Shown one piece after another: positions 1 to 7,350 of a stretch of DNA of 14,256 nucleotides. The notes beneath the pieces are model-generated. The model had not been told where the DNA came from, ran no database searches, and saw only the letters and a list, made by a program, of their open reading frames with translations. Every line of letters starts with the position of its first letter. The first letter of the stretch is position 1. The stretch comes from M0108 sp964523415 (GTDB lineage: Bacteria > Pseudomonadota > Gammaproteobacteria > Chromatiales > Chromatiaceae): positions 1 through 14,256 of the forward strand of contig CAZFZB010000072.1 of the NCBI GenBank assembly GCA_964523415.1. Direction: 5' to 3'. Made by a program: the position numbers and the translations under genes.

Positions 1-705
1 GACCAGATATTTCCCAGCACGGCTTGTATCATTCAGCCCCGGCTGGGTATCAAGGGCGTGCCTGCCTTCGATGTTCAAGCGGTGTGCGCGGGGTTTGTCT
101 ATGCCCTGAGCGTCGCCGACAAATATATTTGCACCGGCAGTGCAAAGCGTGCCCTAGTCATAGGCGCGGACACCATGTCGCGACTCCTGGACTGGCAGGA
201 CCGTTCGACCTGTGTCCTCTTTGCTGACGGGGCCGGGGCCGTGGTCCTGGGTGCCTCCGAAGAACCGGGCATCATCTCCACCCATATCAGCGCCGATGGT
301 GCCTATAAGGATCTGTTACAGGTCCCCAAGGGTATAGGCCGGGGTGGTTGCGAAGACCCCTACCTCGAAATGCGCGGCAACGAGGTCTTTCGCTGGGCGG
401 TCAGTACCCTGGGCCGCATCGTCGAGGAGACTCTCGAGGCCAATGGTATGGATAAGTCGGAGATCGACTGGCTGGTACCCCATCAGGCCAATATTCGCAT
501 CATTCAGGCTACGGCCCGTCGTCTCAATCTGCCTATGGAGCAGGTTGTGGTGACCGTTGCCGATCATGGCAACACCTCCGCCGCCTCCATCCCCTTGGCC
601 CTCGATACGGCTGTGCGCGATGGGCGTATCCAGCGGGGCCATACTATCCTCATGGAAGGTTTCGGCGGTGGCTTTACCTGGGGCTCGGTGTTGGCGCGCT
701 TCTGA
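1..705 (+). CDS. fabH: 3-oxoacyl-ACP synthase III (KAS III), 5'-truncated by the window
   Basis: This is the C-terminal two thirds of FabH, which condenses acetyl-CoA with malonyl-ACP to start type II fatty-acid synthesis in the cytoplasm. The reading frame is open from base 1, so the true start lies upstream; the GTG at 58 is an internal Val codon. The full KAS III Cys-His-Asn triad is visible: Cys in AVCAGF (codon at 85), His in VPHQAN (codon at 481) and Asn in DHGNTSAAS (codon at 571). The protein ends in the family-typical GFGGGFTWGSVLARF. It is followed by fabD after 29 nt, as in the standard fab cluster, where plsX would be expected upstream. Identification is secure; only the N-terminus is missing. 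Confidence 0.97.
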   Translation, partial: DQIFPSTACIIQPRLGIKGVPAFDVQAVCAGFVYALSVADKYICTGSAKRALVIGADTMSRLLDWQDRSTCVLFADGAGAVVLGASEEPGIISTHISADGAYKDLLQVPKGIGRGGCEDPYLEMRGNEVFRWAVSTLGRIVEETLEANGMDKSEIDWLVPHQANIRIIQATARRLNLPMEQVVVTVADHGNTSAASIPLALDTAVRDGRIQRGHTILMEGFGGGFTWGSVLARF

Positions 706-734
706 ACCCAACCCTTGTTGCTATGGATGCCCAC

Positions 735-1679
735 ATGAACAAGCATATCGCCATCGTCTTTCCGGGACAGGGGTCCCAATCCGTCGGCATGCTTGGCGAA
801 TTGGCGGCGGCTTGGCCGCTGGTCCGCGAGACCTTCGACGAGGCCTCCGAGACCTTGAACCTGGACCTGTGGCACCTGGTGCGTGAGGGTCCCAAGGACT
901 TGCTCGATCGCACCGATATCACCCAGCCCGCCATGCTCGCTGCGGGTGTCGCCGTCTGGCGGGTCTGGAACCAGGCAGGAGGCCGACAGCCGGCCTGGAT
1001 GGCGGGCCATAGCCTGGGCGAGTTCACCGCCCTGGTCTGTGCCGAGGCCCTGACCTTTTCCGATGCCGTGGCCCTGGTCGCTCAGCGTGGCCGCTTCATG
1101 CAGGAGGCTGTGCCCGCCGGCGATGGCGCCATGGCCGCCGTGCTCGGGCTTGCTGACGATCAGATCGCCTCCGTTTGCCTCCAGGCCGCTCAGGGGGAGA
1201 TCCTGGAACCCGTCAACTTCAATTCCCCGGGTCAGGTCGTCATTGCCGGCGATGTGGCGGCGGTGGAGCGGGGTATCACGGCCGCCAAGGCGGCTGGCGC
1301 CAAACGCGCCCTGCTCCTGCCCGTCAGCGTACCTTCCCATTGCTCCCTCATGCGGCCCGCCGCCGAGCGACTGGCGGAAGCCCTGGCGGCCATCACCCTA
1401 AGGGCGCCCCGGATCCCTGTCCTACACAATGTCACCGTCGATGCCGTGGCTGATCCAGTGGCCATCCGTGACCGCCTGGTGCGCCAACTCTATAGTCCGG
1501 TGCGGTGGGTGGAAACGGTGCGGTGCCTGGCGAACCAGGGAGTCGGACTCCTGTTGGAGGCTGGCCCTGGCAAGGTGCTCGCGGGTCTGACGAAGCGCAT
1601 CGATGACCGGCTGGAGGCCTTGGCGGTCCTGGATCCCAAGGGCCTGGCCCTAGCTCTGGAGACAACGAATCATGCTTGA
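735..1679 (+). CDS. fabD: malonyl-CoA:ACP transacylase
   Basis: FabD transfers malonyl from CoA to the ACP phosphopantetheine arm, supplying the extender unit for FabH, FabF and related synthases. The N-terminal FPGQGSQ motif, the nucleophile elbow GHSLGE (Ser93) and the active-site His in PSHCSLM (His202) are all present. From the ATG at 735 the protein has 314 aa, close to the usual 309-315. An in-frame ATG at 723 would add four residues (MDAH). I prefer 735 because the conserved FPGQGSQ then sits about nine residues from the start and Ser93/His202 closely match E. coli Ser92/His201. Neither start has a strong Shine-Dalgarno sequence (GGAT lies before 735). The 3' end overlaps fabG by 8 nt, suggesting translational coupling. 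Confidence 0.95.
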   Translation: MNKHIAIVFPGQGSQSVGMLGELAAAWPLVRETFDEASETLNLDLWHLVREGPKDLLDRTDITQPAMLAAGVAVWRVWNQAGGRQPAWMAGHSLGEFTALVCAEALTFSDAVALVAQRGRFMQEAVPAGDGAMAAVLGLADDQIASVCLQAAQGEILEPVNFNSPGQVVIAGDVAAVERGITAAKAAGAKRALLLPVSVPSHCSLMRPAAERLAEALAAITLRAPRIPVLHNVTVDAVADPVAIRDRLVRQLYSPVRWVETVRCLANQGVGLLLEAGPGKVLAGLTKRIDDRLEALAVLDPKGLALALETTNHA

Positions 1680-2412
1680 GGGTGAAATCGCCCTGGTAAC
1701 GGGGGCCTCACGGGGCATAGGTCAGGCCATAGCCTTGGCCCTGGGCCGGGCTGGGGCCGTGGTCGGTGGTACCGCGACCACGGAGGCCGGTGCCGAGCGT
1801 ATCAGCGAGACCCTGGCCGCCAACGGCTGTGAGGGCGCCGGTCTGGTCCTGGACGTCGCCGATCCGCTTTCCGTGGACAGTCTCATGGAACGTATGAGGT
1901 CGGATTTGGGCGAGCCCAGCATCCTGGTGAACAACGCCGGAATCACTCGGGACAACCTCTTGATGCGCATGAAGGAATCCGAGTGGAACACGATAGTGGA
2001 CACCAATCTCGGCTCTGTTTATCGTATGTCCAAGGCTTGCCTGCGTGCCATGACCAAGGCACGCAAGGGGCGCATCATCAACATCGCCTCGGTGGTTGCC
2101 GTCATGGGCAATGCCGGTCAGGCCAATTACGCGGCGGCTAAGGCCGGTATGATCGGTTTTAGCAAGTCCCTGGCTCGCGAGGTGGGTTCCCGGGGTATCA
2201 CGGTCAACTGCGTAGCGCCTGGGCTGATCGATACCGACATGACCCGCGCCCTGGATGAGGCCCATCAGCAACAGATTCTGGCCGGTATCCCTTTGGGGCG
2301 CTGGGGCTCGGTGGAGGAGGTGGCCGCGACCGTGGTCTTCCTGGCGTCCCCTGGGGCGGCCTACATCACGGGTGAAACCCTCCATGTGAACGGCGGCATG
2401 TGGATGGTCTGA
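1672..2412 (+). CDS. fabG: 3-oxoacyl-ACP reductase
   Basis: FabG performs the NADPH-dependent reduction of beta-ketoacyl-ACP in fatty-acid elongation. It is a 246-aa short-chain dehydrogenase. The cofactor-binding TGASRGIG lies at residues 10-17, NNAG at 87-90, catalytic Asn112, Ser140, and Tyr153 with Lys157 in the YxxxK motif. The C-terminal VNGGMWMV is the FabG signature end. The start ATG lies inside the end of fabD and has GGAGA 9 nt upstream, which supports it. Length and motifs match the E. coli enzyme closely. It is followed by a 108-bp gap before acpP. Confidence 0.97.
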   Translation: MLEGEIALVTGASRGIGQAIALALGRAGAVVGGTATTEAGAERISETLAANGCEGAGLVLDVADPLSVDSLMERMRSDLGEPSILVNNAGITRDNLLMRMKESEWNTIVDTNLGSVYRMSKACLRAMTKARKGRIINIASVVAVMGNAGQANYAAAKAGMIGFSKSLAREVGSRGITVNCVAPGLIDTDMTRALDEAHQQQILAGIPLGRWGSVEEVAATVVFLASPGAAYITGETLHVNGGMWMV

Positions 2413-2440
2413 CGCGACATCAGGCGTGCCCCGGGGTGCC

Positions 2441-2469
2441 TTTCATCCGTCATCGAATACGCCTAGAAT
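2441..2469 (+). promoter_or_regulatory. possible sigma70-type promoter for acpP
   Basis: A TAGAAT box at 2464-2469 lies 17 nt after TTTCAT at 2441-2446, in the 108-bp fabG-acpP gap. The -10 is good and the -35 is poor. In many bacteria acpP has its own promoter because ACP is needed in large excess over the enzymes. That is the main reason to take this weak match seriously. Confidence 0.3.
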
Positions 2470-2475
2470 AGGCAC

Positions 2476-2500
2476 CGCCCTTTTTGGGGCGATATTTTTA
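2476..2500 (+). other. short hairpin with T-rich tail in the acpP leader
   Basis: CGCCC (2476-2480) can pair with GGGCG (2487-2491), leaving a T-rich loop, and is followed by ATATTTTTA. It looks like a weak intrinsic terminator or attenuator at the end of the fabHDG transcript. It could also be a stabilising 5' structure for acpP mRNA. The stem is only 5 bp, so termination would be partial at best. Confidence 0.3.
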
Positions 2501-2520
2501 ATCCGTGAGGGTCGAATACA

Positions 2521-2757
2521 ATGAGTAGCGTTGAAGAGCGAGTCCGCAAGATCGTAGTGGAGCAGTTGGGTGTCAAGGAGGAAGAGGTGACCCTCGAGTC
2601 ATCCTTCGTCGATGACCTCGGCGCCGACTCCCTGGATACCGTCGAGTTGGTGATGGCCCTGGAGGAGGAATTCGAAACCGAGATCCCGGATGAGGATGCC
2701 GAGAAGATCACCACGGTCAAGCAGGCCATCGATTATATCAACGCACATCAGGCCTAA
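2521..2757 (+). CDS. acpP: acyl carrier protein
   Basis: This 78-aa acidic ACP carries growing acyl chains on a 4'-phosphopantetheine attached to Ser37 in the conserved GADSLDTVE motif. The four-helix ACP pattern and the very acidic composition (runs such as EEEFETEIPDED) match E. coli AcpP almost residue for residue. GAGG at 2507-2510 sits 10 nt before the ATG as the ribosome-binding site. It lies between fabG and fabF as in the canonical cluster. Gaps of about 100 bp on each side, with hairpins, fit separate high-level expression. Confidence 0.98.
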   Translation: MSSVEERVRKIVVEQLGVKEEEVTLESSFVDDLGADSLDTVELVMALEEEFETEIPDEDAEKITTVKQAIDYINAHQA

Positions 2758-2775
2758 TCAGATCGCGGGCGGGTG

Positions 2776-2800
2776 GGTGGCGCCAGTGGGCGCGGCCACC
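2776..2800 (+). other. intercistronic hairpin between acpP and fabF
   Basis: GGTG-GCGCC (2776-2784) pairs with GGCGC (2789-2793) and CACC (2797-2800) around a 4-nt loop, with a 3-nt bulge on the 3' side. No T-run follows, so it is not a classic terminator. Its position directly after acpP suggests an mRNA-stabilising or read-through-limiting element that keeps ACP output above FabF output. That role is inferred. Confidence 0.45.
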
Positions 2801-2847
2801 AGCCGGATTCCGGATCAGGCTCCCGATTAGGTTCGAGGGTATTTTCT

Positions 2848-4086
2848 ATGTCGATCAGAAGGGTTGTAGTCACCGGCGTCGGCCTTGTCGCCCCGGTGGG
2901 ACTGGATACCAAGTCTGGGTGGGAGAACATCCTGGCCGGACGTAGCGGTATTCAGCCCATCACCCATTTCGAGATAGCGCCCTTTTCTACCCGGTTTGGT
3001 GGGCCTATCTACGGTTTCGATCCCGAGATCTACGTCCCCAAGAAGGACGTCAAGAAAATGGATAAGTTCATCCATTACGGTATTGGCGCCGGGAGCCAGG
3101 CCATGGAGGATTCAGGCCTCGAAATCACGGAGCAGAATTGCCGTCGCATCGGCGTCGCCGTCGGCTCCGGTATTGGCGGTATCGCCGGCATTGAAAACAG
3201 CTATGCGGCCTATCTCCAGGGGGGACCTCGCAAGATTTCGCCCTTCTTTGTGCCCGCCAATATCGTCAACATGGTGGCCGGGGATCTCTCGATCAAATAT
3301 GGCCTCAAGGGGCCCAATTACTCCATCGTTTCTGCCTGTAGTACCGGTACCCACAACATCGGCGAGGCCGCCCTCATGATTCGCCACGGCATGGTCGATG
3401 CCATGCTTGCCGGCGGCGCTGAAATGGCGACCACTCCGGTCGGGCTCGGTGGCTTTGCCGCCGCCAAGGCCCTGTCCACCCGGAACGATGCCCCTGAGCT
3501 GGCCAGTCGTCCCTTCGATCGTGATCGCGATGGATTCGTCCTCAGCGATGGCGCCGGCGTCATCATGCTCGAGGAATACGAGATGGCCAAGGCGCGGGGG
3601 GCCAACATCTATGCCGAGTTGGTTGGCTTCGGAATGAATTCCGACGCCTACCATATGACAGCCCCCTCCGAGAACGGCGAGGGTGCCGCCGAATGCATGC
3701 GCCTGGCGTTGGAGATGGCGGCTATAGGCCCCGATCAGGTGGACTATATCAATGCCCATGGCACCTCGACCCCGGCCGGCGATATCGCCGAGACCAAGGG
3801 TATCAAGCGGGCCTTCGGTCAGGACGCTTATCGGGTAGCAGTCAGTTCCACCAAATCCATGACTGGTCATATGTTGGGAGCAGCGGGGGGGGCCGAGGCC
3901 ATCTTCACCCTGCTTGCCATGCGGGATCAGGTTGCGCCACCTACCATCAATTACGACACCCCGGATCCTGATTGCGATCTGGACTATGTTCCCAACGTTG
4001 CCCGTCCCATGAAAATCGATGTGGCGATCAGCAACTCCTTTGGCTTCGGCGGCACCAACGGTTCCCTCGTCTTCCGGCGAATCTGA
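2848..4086 (+). CDS. fabF: 3-oxoacyl-ACP synthase II (KAS II)
   Basis: FabF elongates acyl-ACP with malonyl-ACP and is responsible for the temperature-sensitive C16:1 to C18:1 step. The 412-aa protein has the KAS I/II triad: Cys164 (SACSTGTHN), His304 (NAHGTSTPAGD) and His341 (SMTGHMLGAAG), each one residue from the E. coli positions. It ends in the glycine-rich NSFGFGGTNGSLVF loop. The start at 2848 (MSIRRVVVTG) is chosen over the upstream in-frame ATG at 2773, because GAGGG at 2835-2839 lies 8 nt before it and the extra 25 residues are non-conserved. pabC, which usually follows fabF, is missing here. Confidence 0.97.
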   Translation: MSIRRVVVTGVGLVAPVGLDTKSGWENILAGRSGIQPITHFEIAPFSTRFGGPIYGFDPEIYVPKKDVKKMDKFIHYGIGAGSQAMEDSGLEITEQNCRRIGVAVGSGIGGIAGIENSYAAYLQGGPRKISPFFVPANIVNMVAGDLSIKYGLKGPNYSIVSACSTGTHNIGEAALMIRHGMVDAMLAGGAEMATTPVGLGGFAAAKALSTRNDAPELASRPFDRDRDGFVLSDGAGVIMLEEYEMAKARGANIYAELVGFGMNSDAYHMTAPSENGEGAAECMRLALEMAAIGPDQVDYINAHGTSTPAGDIAETKGIKRAFGQDAYRVAVSSTKSMTGHMLGAAGGAEAIFTLLAMRDQVAPPTINYDTPDPDCDLDYVPNVARPMKIDVAISNSFGFGGTNGSLVFRRI

Positions 4087-5272
4087 GGCCAGTACAGATG
4101 CCGGTTTCGCCAATGGCGCTGGGCCTGGGGAAGATCCCCCCGGGACACTGATCGCCGTTTCAGGGGCGGCCGCCTCCAGAACGGAAGGCGGCCCTGGACA
4201 ACCGCAGGTCCCCAAACCCCTCAGGCGTAACCGCCTAAGAGCCTTGGGGATCTTCCTGTTATTGGTGCTCGCCCTGTCCCTGACGGGGCTGGGAATCCTC
4301 GCCGACTACCGTGCCTTCAAGTCCAGACCGCTCCCGGTGCCCGGGAAGGCGGGGCCTGATCAGAACTTCCTGTTCGAGATCCCCCCCGGTATGTCCCTGC
4401 GCAGCCTGGCCGGAGACTTGACGGCTCAGGGGGTACTGGAACACCCCTATTATTTCCTTGTCCTCGCCTATTTACGTGGCGATGCGGCGCGGGTCAAGGC
4501 TGGGGAATATGAAATCAGACCTGGCATGACCCCGGACGCCCTCCTCGACAAGCTAGTCAAGAACCAGGTCTTCCAGCGATCCATAACCCTCATTGAGGGC
4601 TGGACTCTTGCCCAACTCCTGACGGCCCTGGCCAAGGATGACCGCCTGGTAGCCAAGCAGGAAGGGACCAGCCCCCAGGACCTGATGGTCACCCTGGGTC
4701 GGCCTGGCCATCATCCCGAGGGACGCTTCTTCCCCGATACCTACCATTTCACCAAGGGCACCAGTGATCTCGATATCCTGGGACGTGCCGCCCAAGCCAT
4801 GGATAGGGTGTTGTCCGAGGAGTGGCGGGACCGCGCCCCCGGTTTGCCCCTGGAGAGCCCGGATCAGGCCCTGATTCTGGCCTCCATCATCGAAAAGGAA
4901 ACGGGCCAAGCCAGTGAACGCCCCAAGATTGCCGGTGTCTTCATCCGACGGCTGCAACTCGGCATGAAGCTCCAAACGGATCCCACCGTCATCTATGGCC
5001 TGGGGGCTGCCTTCGATGGCGATCTCCGCCGCGCCGACCTGGCTCGGGATACGCCCTACAACACCTATATCCGGCCTGGCCTACCGCCCACCCCTATCGC
5101 TCTGCCAGGCCGGGCCGCCATCCATGCTGCCTTGCACCCGGAGATTGGCGATTATCTCTACTTTGTCGCCAAGGGGGATGGCAGTCACTGGTTCTCCGCC
5201 TCCCTGGAGGAACATACCAAGGCGGTACGTCGCTACCAATTGGGTCAACGGGAGGATGGGGGCAAGCCATGA
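4019..5272 (+). CDS. mltG: endolytic murein transglycosylase MltG (YceG family), start uncertain
   Basis: MltG cuts nascent glycan strands at the inner membrane and is thought to terminate glycan polymerisation. There is one membrane helix at about residues 76-95, preceded by basic RRNRLR (cytoplasmic side), then a LysM-like region. The YceG catalytic domain follows, with Glu292 in ASIIEKET, the PEGRFFPDTY motif, LQTDPTVIYGLG and PYNTYIRPGLPP. As read, the 417-aa protein has about 70 extra Pro/Gly/Ala-rich N-terminal residues, and its ATG overlaps fabF by 68 nt without a clear Shine-Dalgarno. The next in-frame start I see is TTG at 4244, which would begin right at the membrane helix and lose the basic stretch. 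The family is certain; the N-terminus is not. The stop overlaps the tmk start as ATGA. Confidence 0.9.
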   Translation: MWRSATPLASAAPTVPSSSGESEASTDAGFANGAGPGEDPPGTLIAVSGAAASRTEGGPGQPQVPKPLRRNRLRALGIFLLLVLALSLTGLGILADYRAFKSRPLPVPGKAGPDQNFLFEIPPGMSLRSLAGDLTAQGVLEHPYYFLVLAYLRGDAARVKAGEYEIRPGMTPDALLDKLVKNQVFQRSITLIEGWTLAQLLTALAKDDRLVAKQEGTSPQDLMVTLGRPGHHPEGRFFPDTYHFTKGTSDLDILGRAAQAMDRVLSEEWRDRAPGLPLESPDQALILASIIEKETGQASERPKIAGVFIRRLQLGMKLQTDPTVIYGLGAAFDGDLRRADLARDTPYNTYIRPGLPPTPIALPGRAAIHAALHPEIGDYLYFVAKGDGSHWFSASLEEHTKAVRRYQLGQREDGGKP

Positions 5273-5916
5273 GTTCAAGAGGACAATTCATCACCCTGGA
5301 GGGTATCGAGGGAGCGGGCAAATCGACTCAGTTGCCCTTGATACAAGCCACCCTCGCCCAACTGGGTTACCCGGTTCTCCTTACCCGAGAGCCAGGGGGC
5401 TCCCACATTGCCGAGCGAGTGCGCCAGGTCCTGCTCGACCCCGACTGTCAGGGTATGTCCGCGAACGCCGAGTTGTTGCTGGTCTTTGCCGCCCGGGCGG
5501 AACACCTGGAAAAGATCATCCTTCCGGCCTTGGAGCTTGGTGTCTGGGTGGTTTGCGACCGCTTTACCGATGCCAGTTACGCCTATCAGGGCGGTGGCCG
5601 CGGGGTGGAACCTGGGCGCATCGCCGAATTGGAGCACTGGGTGCAGGGGAAGCTCCGCCCGGACCTGACCCTGCTGTTCGATCTACCCGTGGCCATGGGC
5701 CTGGAACGTGCCGGCAAGCGTTCGGCACCGGATCGCTTCGAGAGCGAAACGGAGCGCTTTTTTTCGGGTGTCCGCTCGGCCTATCTGGCTCGCGCCCGGG
5801 CCGAGCCTGAACGGATGCGCCTTATCGATGCCAGTGCCCCCCTCGCACAGGTGAGCCAGGCTGTCGTTACCCTCATCCGCGCCTATGCCACTGGAGAAGG
5901 GGTTGCCCCTCGATGA
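5269..5916 (+). CDS. tmk: thymidylate kinase
   Basis: Tmk phosphorylates dTMP to dTDP with ATP, an essential step to dTTP in the cytoplasm. The 215-aa protein has the P-loop GIEGAGKST near the N-terminus and the TREPGG motif. It also has the CDRFTDASYAYQGGGRG segment, including the DR(F/Y) motif, and a LID-type region around GKRSAPDRFESE. The start ATG shares ATGA with the mltG stop. GGAGG and GGGGG lie 13 and 6 nt upstream, so translation is probably coupled. Its place between mltG and holB is conserved across Gammaproteobacteria. Confidence 0.97.
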   Translation: MSSRGQFITLEGIEGAGKSTQLPLIQATLAQLGYPVLLTREPGGSHIAERVRQVLLDPDCQGMSANAELLLVFAARAEHLEKIILPALELGVWVVCDRFTDASYAYQGGGRGVEPGRIAELEHWVQGKLRPDLTLLFDLPVAMGLERAGKRSAPDRFESETERFFSGVRSAYLARARAEPERMRLIDASAPLAQVSQAVVTLIRAYATGEGVAPR

Positions 5917-6944
5917 CCTCCCCCTCGCATCTGGAGGTCCTCCCGCCTTGGCTCAAGGAACCCTGGGCGGCCCTGCAAGGCGCCATTCAGGCCGATCACC
6001 TTCCCCATGCCCTGTTGCTGACCGGCCCCGCCGGGGTGGGTAAGCGACTCCTGTTCGAGGCCTTGGGCAGGTCCCTCTTGTGTCCGAGTAAGGTGCCGGG
6101 GGGGTGGGCTTGCGGTAACTGTCCCGATTGCCGCTTGCTGGCTGCCGGTACCCATCCGGACCTGGTGCGCGTGGGGCCCGATGAGGAAGGTAAGTCCGGT
6201 GAGATAAAGGTGGATGCCATCCGCGCCCTGGCCGACACCGAGGGTCTGACTGCTCATCGCGGCGGCTGGAAACTCATTCTCATCGACCCGGCGCATCGCC
6301 TGAATACCTCGGCCGCCAATGCCCTCCTCAAAACCCTGGAGGAGCCGGCCCCCAGTACCTGCTTTTGTCTGGTCAGCGAACAGCCCAGCCGGATGCCAGC
6401 GACGATTCGCAGCCGTTGTCAGGTCCTGCGCCTGGCTGCGCCTCGCGAGGCGGAGGCCCTGGCCTGGCTGGTGCCGAGAATTCCTGGATTCGATGCGGTC
6501 ACCCTGCTGCACCTGGCCCATGGTGGCCCTTTGCGTGCCCTGGAACTGGCAAACCCGGAGCGCCTGGCGTTACGCGGTCGGCTGATTACCGGGTTTGTCG
6601 AGGTGGCGCAGGGTCACCGCGATCCCCTCGCCGAGGCGGCGACCTGGAACCAGGCCGAACCCGCCTTGCTCATCGATTGGCTGGGAGGCTGGATCAGCGA
6701 CCTGTTACGGCTTCTACCGAGCCTCGTCGGAACGCGGCCGCGGCTGATCAACCCCGATCGGGAGGGCGAGCTCAGGTCTCTGGCGGCTCGCGTGGATGCT
6801 GGTGCCGCTCATCGCCTCCTACGCCGGGTCTGGCAGGCAGGTACCAGCGACATCTCAAATCTCAACCGCCTGCTGCTCTTTGAGACCTGGCTGCTGGAAT
6901 GGGCCCGTCTCACTCATCCCGCCGCGGGCCCTTACCCTCGATAA
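5913..6944 (+). CDS. holB: DNA polymerase III delta-prime subunit (clamp loader)
   Basis: HolB is the rigid 'stator' of the clamp loader that places the beta sliding clamp on DNA. The 343-aa AAA+ protein has a P-loop-like GPAGVGKR (38-45) and a four-cysteine zinc module (Cys57, Cys67, Cys70, Cys73). LIDPAHRLN stands where a Walker B would be; the usual Asp-Glu is Asp-Pro, as expected of a non-hydrolysing subunit. The SRC arginine-finger motif is at 167-169. The LLKTLEEP stretch is typical of the gamma/delta-prime family. The start overlaps the tmk stop as ATGA. A divergent C-terminal half is normal for this family. Confidence 0.95.
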   Translation: MTSPSHLEVLPPWLKEPWAALQGAIQADHLPHALLLTGPAGVGKRLLFEALGRSLLCPSKVPGGWACGNCPDCRLLAAGTHPDLVRVGPDEEGKSGEIKVDAIRALADTEGLTAHRGGWKLILIDPAHRLNTSAANALLKTLEEPAPSTCFCLVSEQPSRMPATIRSRCQVLRLAAPREAEALAWLVPRIPGFDAVTLLHLAHGGPLRALELANPERLALRGRLITGFVEVAQGHRDPLAEAATWNQAEPALLIDWLGGWISDLLRLLPSLVGTRPRLINPDREGELRSLAARVDAGAAHRLLRRVWQAGTSDISNLNRLLLFETWLLEWARLTHPAAGPYPR

Positions 6945-6955
6945 GAGATAAGACC

Positions 6956-7312
6956 ATGGAACCAGCCGACGTGGGCCCCCGCCCCCGCATCCTCAAGGTG
7001 GCAATCCGCGATAAGGCCGCCCTCTACGCCGCCTACATGCCCTTCATCCAGAATGGCGGCCTCTTCATCACCAACAGCCGTCGCTACGAACTGGGGGATG
7101 ATATCTTCCTGGTTCTCCAATTGTTGGACGATCACGAGAGCTTACCCATCGCTGGAAAGGTAATTTGGGTCACCCCGCCCGGCGCCGAGGGCAACCGCGC
7201 CATTGGTATCGGCATCCAGTTTGGTGACCAGGACAAGGGGGCGGCGCGTGGCAAAATCGAGCTATATCTGGCCGGTATGCTGGAGTTGGATCGACCCACC
7301 CATACCATGTAA
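6956..7312 (+). CDS. pilZ: type IV pilus biogenesis protein PilZ (non-canonical PilZ domain)
   Basis: PilZ is a small cytoplasmic protein needed for type IV pilus assembly in Pseudomonas and Xanthomonas, where it works with the extension ATPase PilB and FimX. The 118-aa sequence follows Pseudomonas PilZ throughout: KAALYAAYMPF, GGLFI, LGDDIFL, AGKVIWVTP, IGIQF, KIELYLAG and the C-terminal DRPTHTM. It lacks the RxxxR and D/NxSxxG c-di-GMP-binding motifs, as do PilZ orthologues proper. The ATG at 6956 is chosen over 6899, which would overlap holB by 46 nt and add 19 non-conserved residues. It lies 11 nt after holB. The pilus genes it serves are not in this window; the Tad locus downstream is a different pilus system. 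Confidence 0.93.
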   Translation: MEPADVGPRPRILKVAIRDKAALYAAYMPFIQNGGLFITNSRRYELGDDIFLVLQLLDDHESLPIAGKVIWVTPPGAEGNRAIGIGIQFGDQDKGAARGKIELYLAGMLELDRPTHTM

Positions 7313-7350
7313 CTGATCGCTTATCCTCAACCTCCGGCAGGTGAAAACCG

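Noticed and set aside
564..1340. Antisense open frame (258 codons) opposite fabH/fabD
   Set aside because: Shadow of two well-supported genes; Gly/His/Gln-rich composition typical of reverse-complemented GC-rich coding sequence.
1708..2385. Antisense open frame (225 codons) opposite fabG
   Set aside because: Same reason; fabG has all catalytic motifs and the reverse frame has none.
4098..4151. Short ATG frame just after fabF (17 codons)
   Set aside because: No ribosome-binding site, and it lies fully inside the mltG N-terminal frame.
3112..4215. Long antisense open frame (367 codons) opposite fabF and mltG
   Set aside because: It mirrors the codon pattern of fabF in a GC-rich genome, has no ribosome-binding site or recognisable domain, and fabF is certain.
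6899..6955. N-terminally extended pilZ start at 6899
   Set aside because: Would overlap holB and add non-conserved residues; the ATG at 6956 matches the family length.
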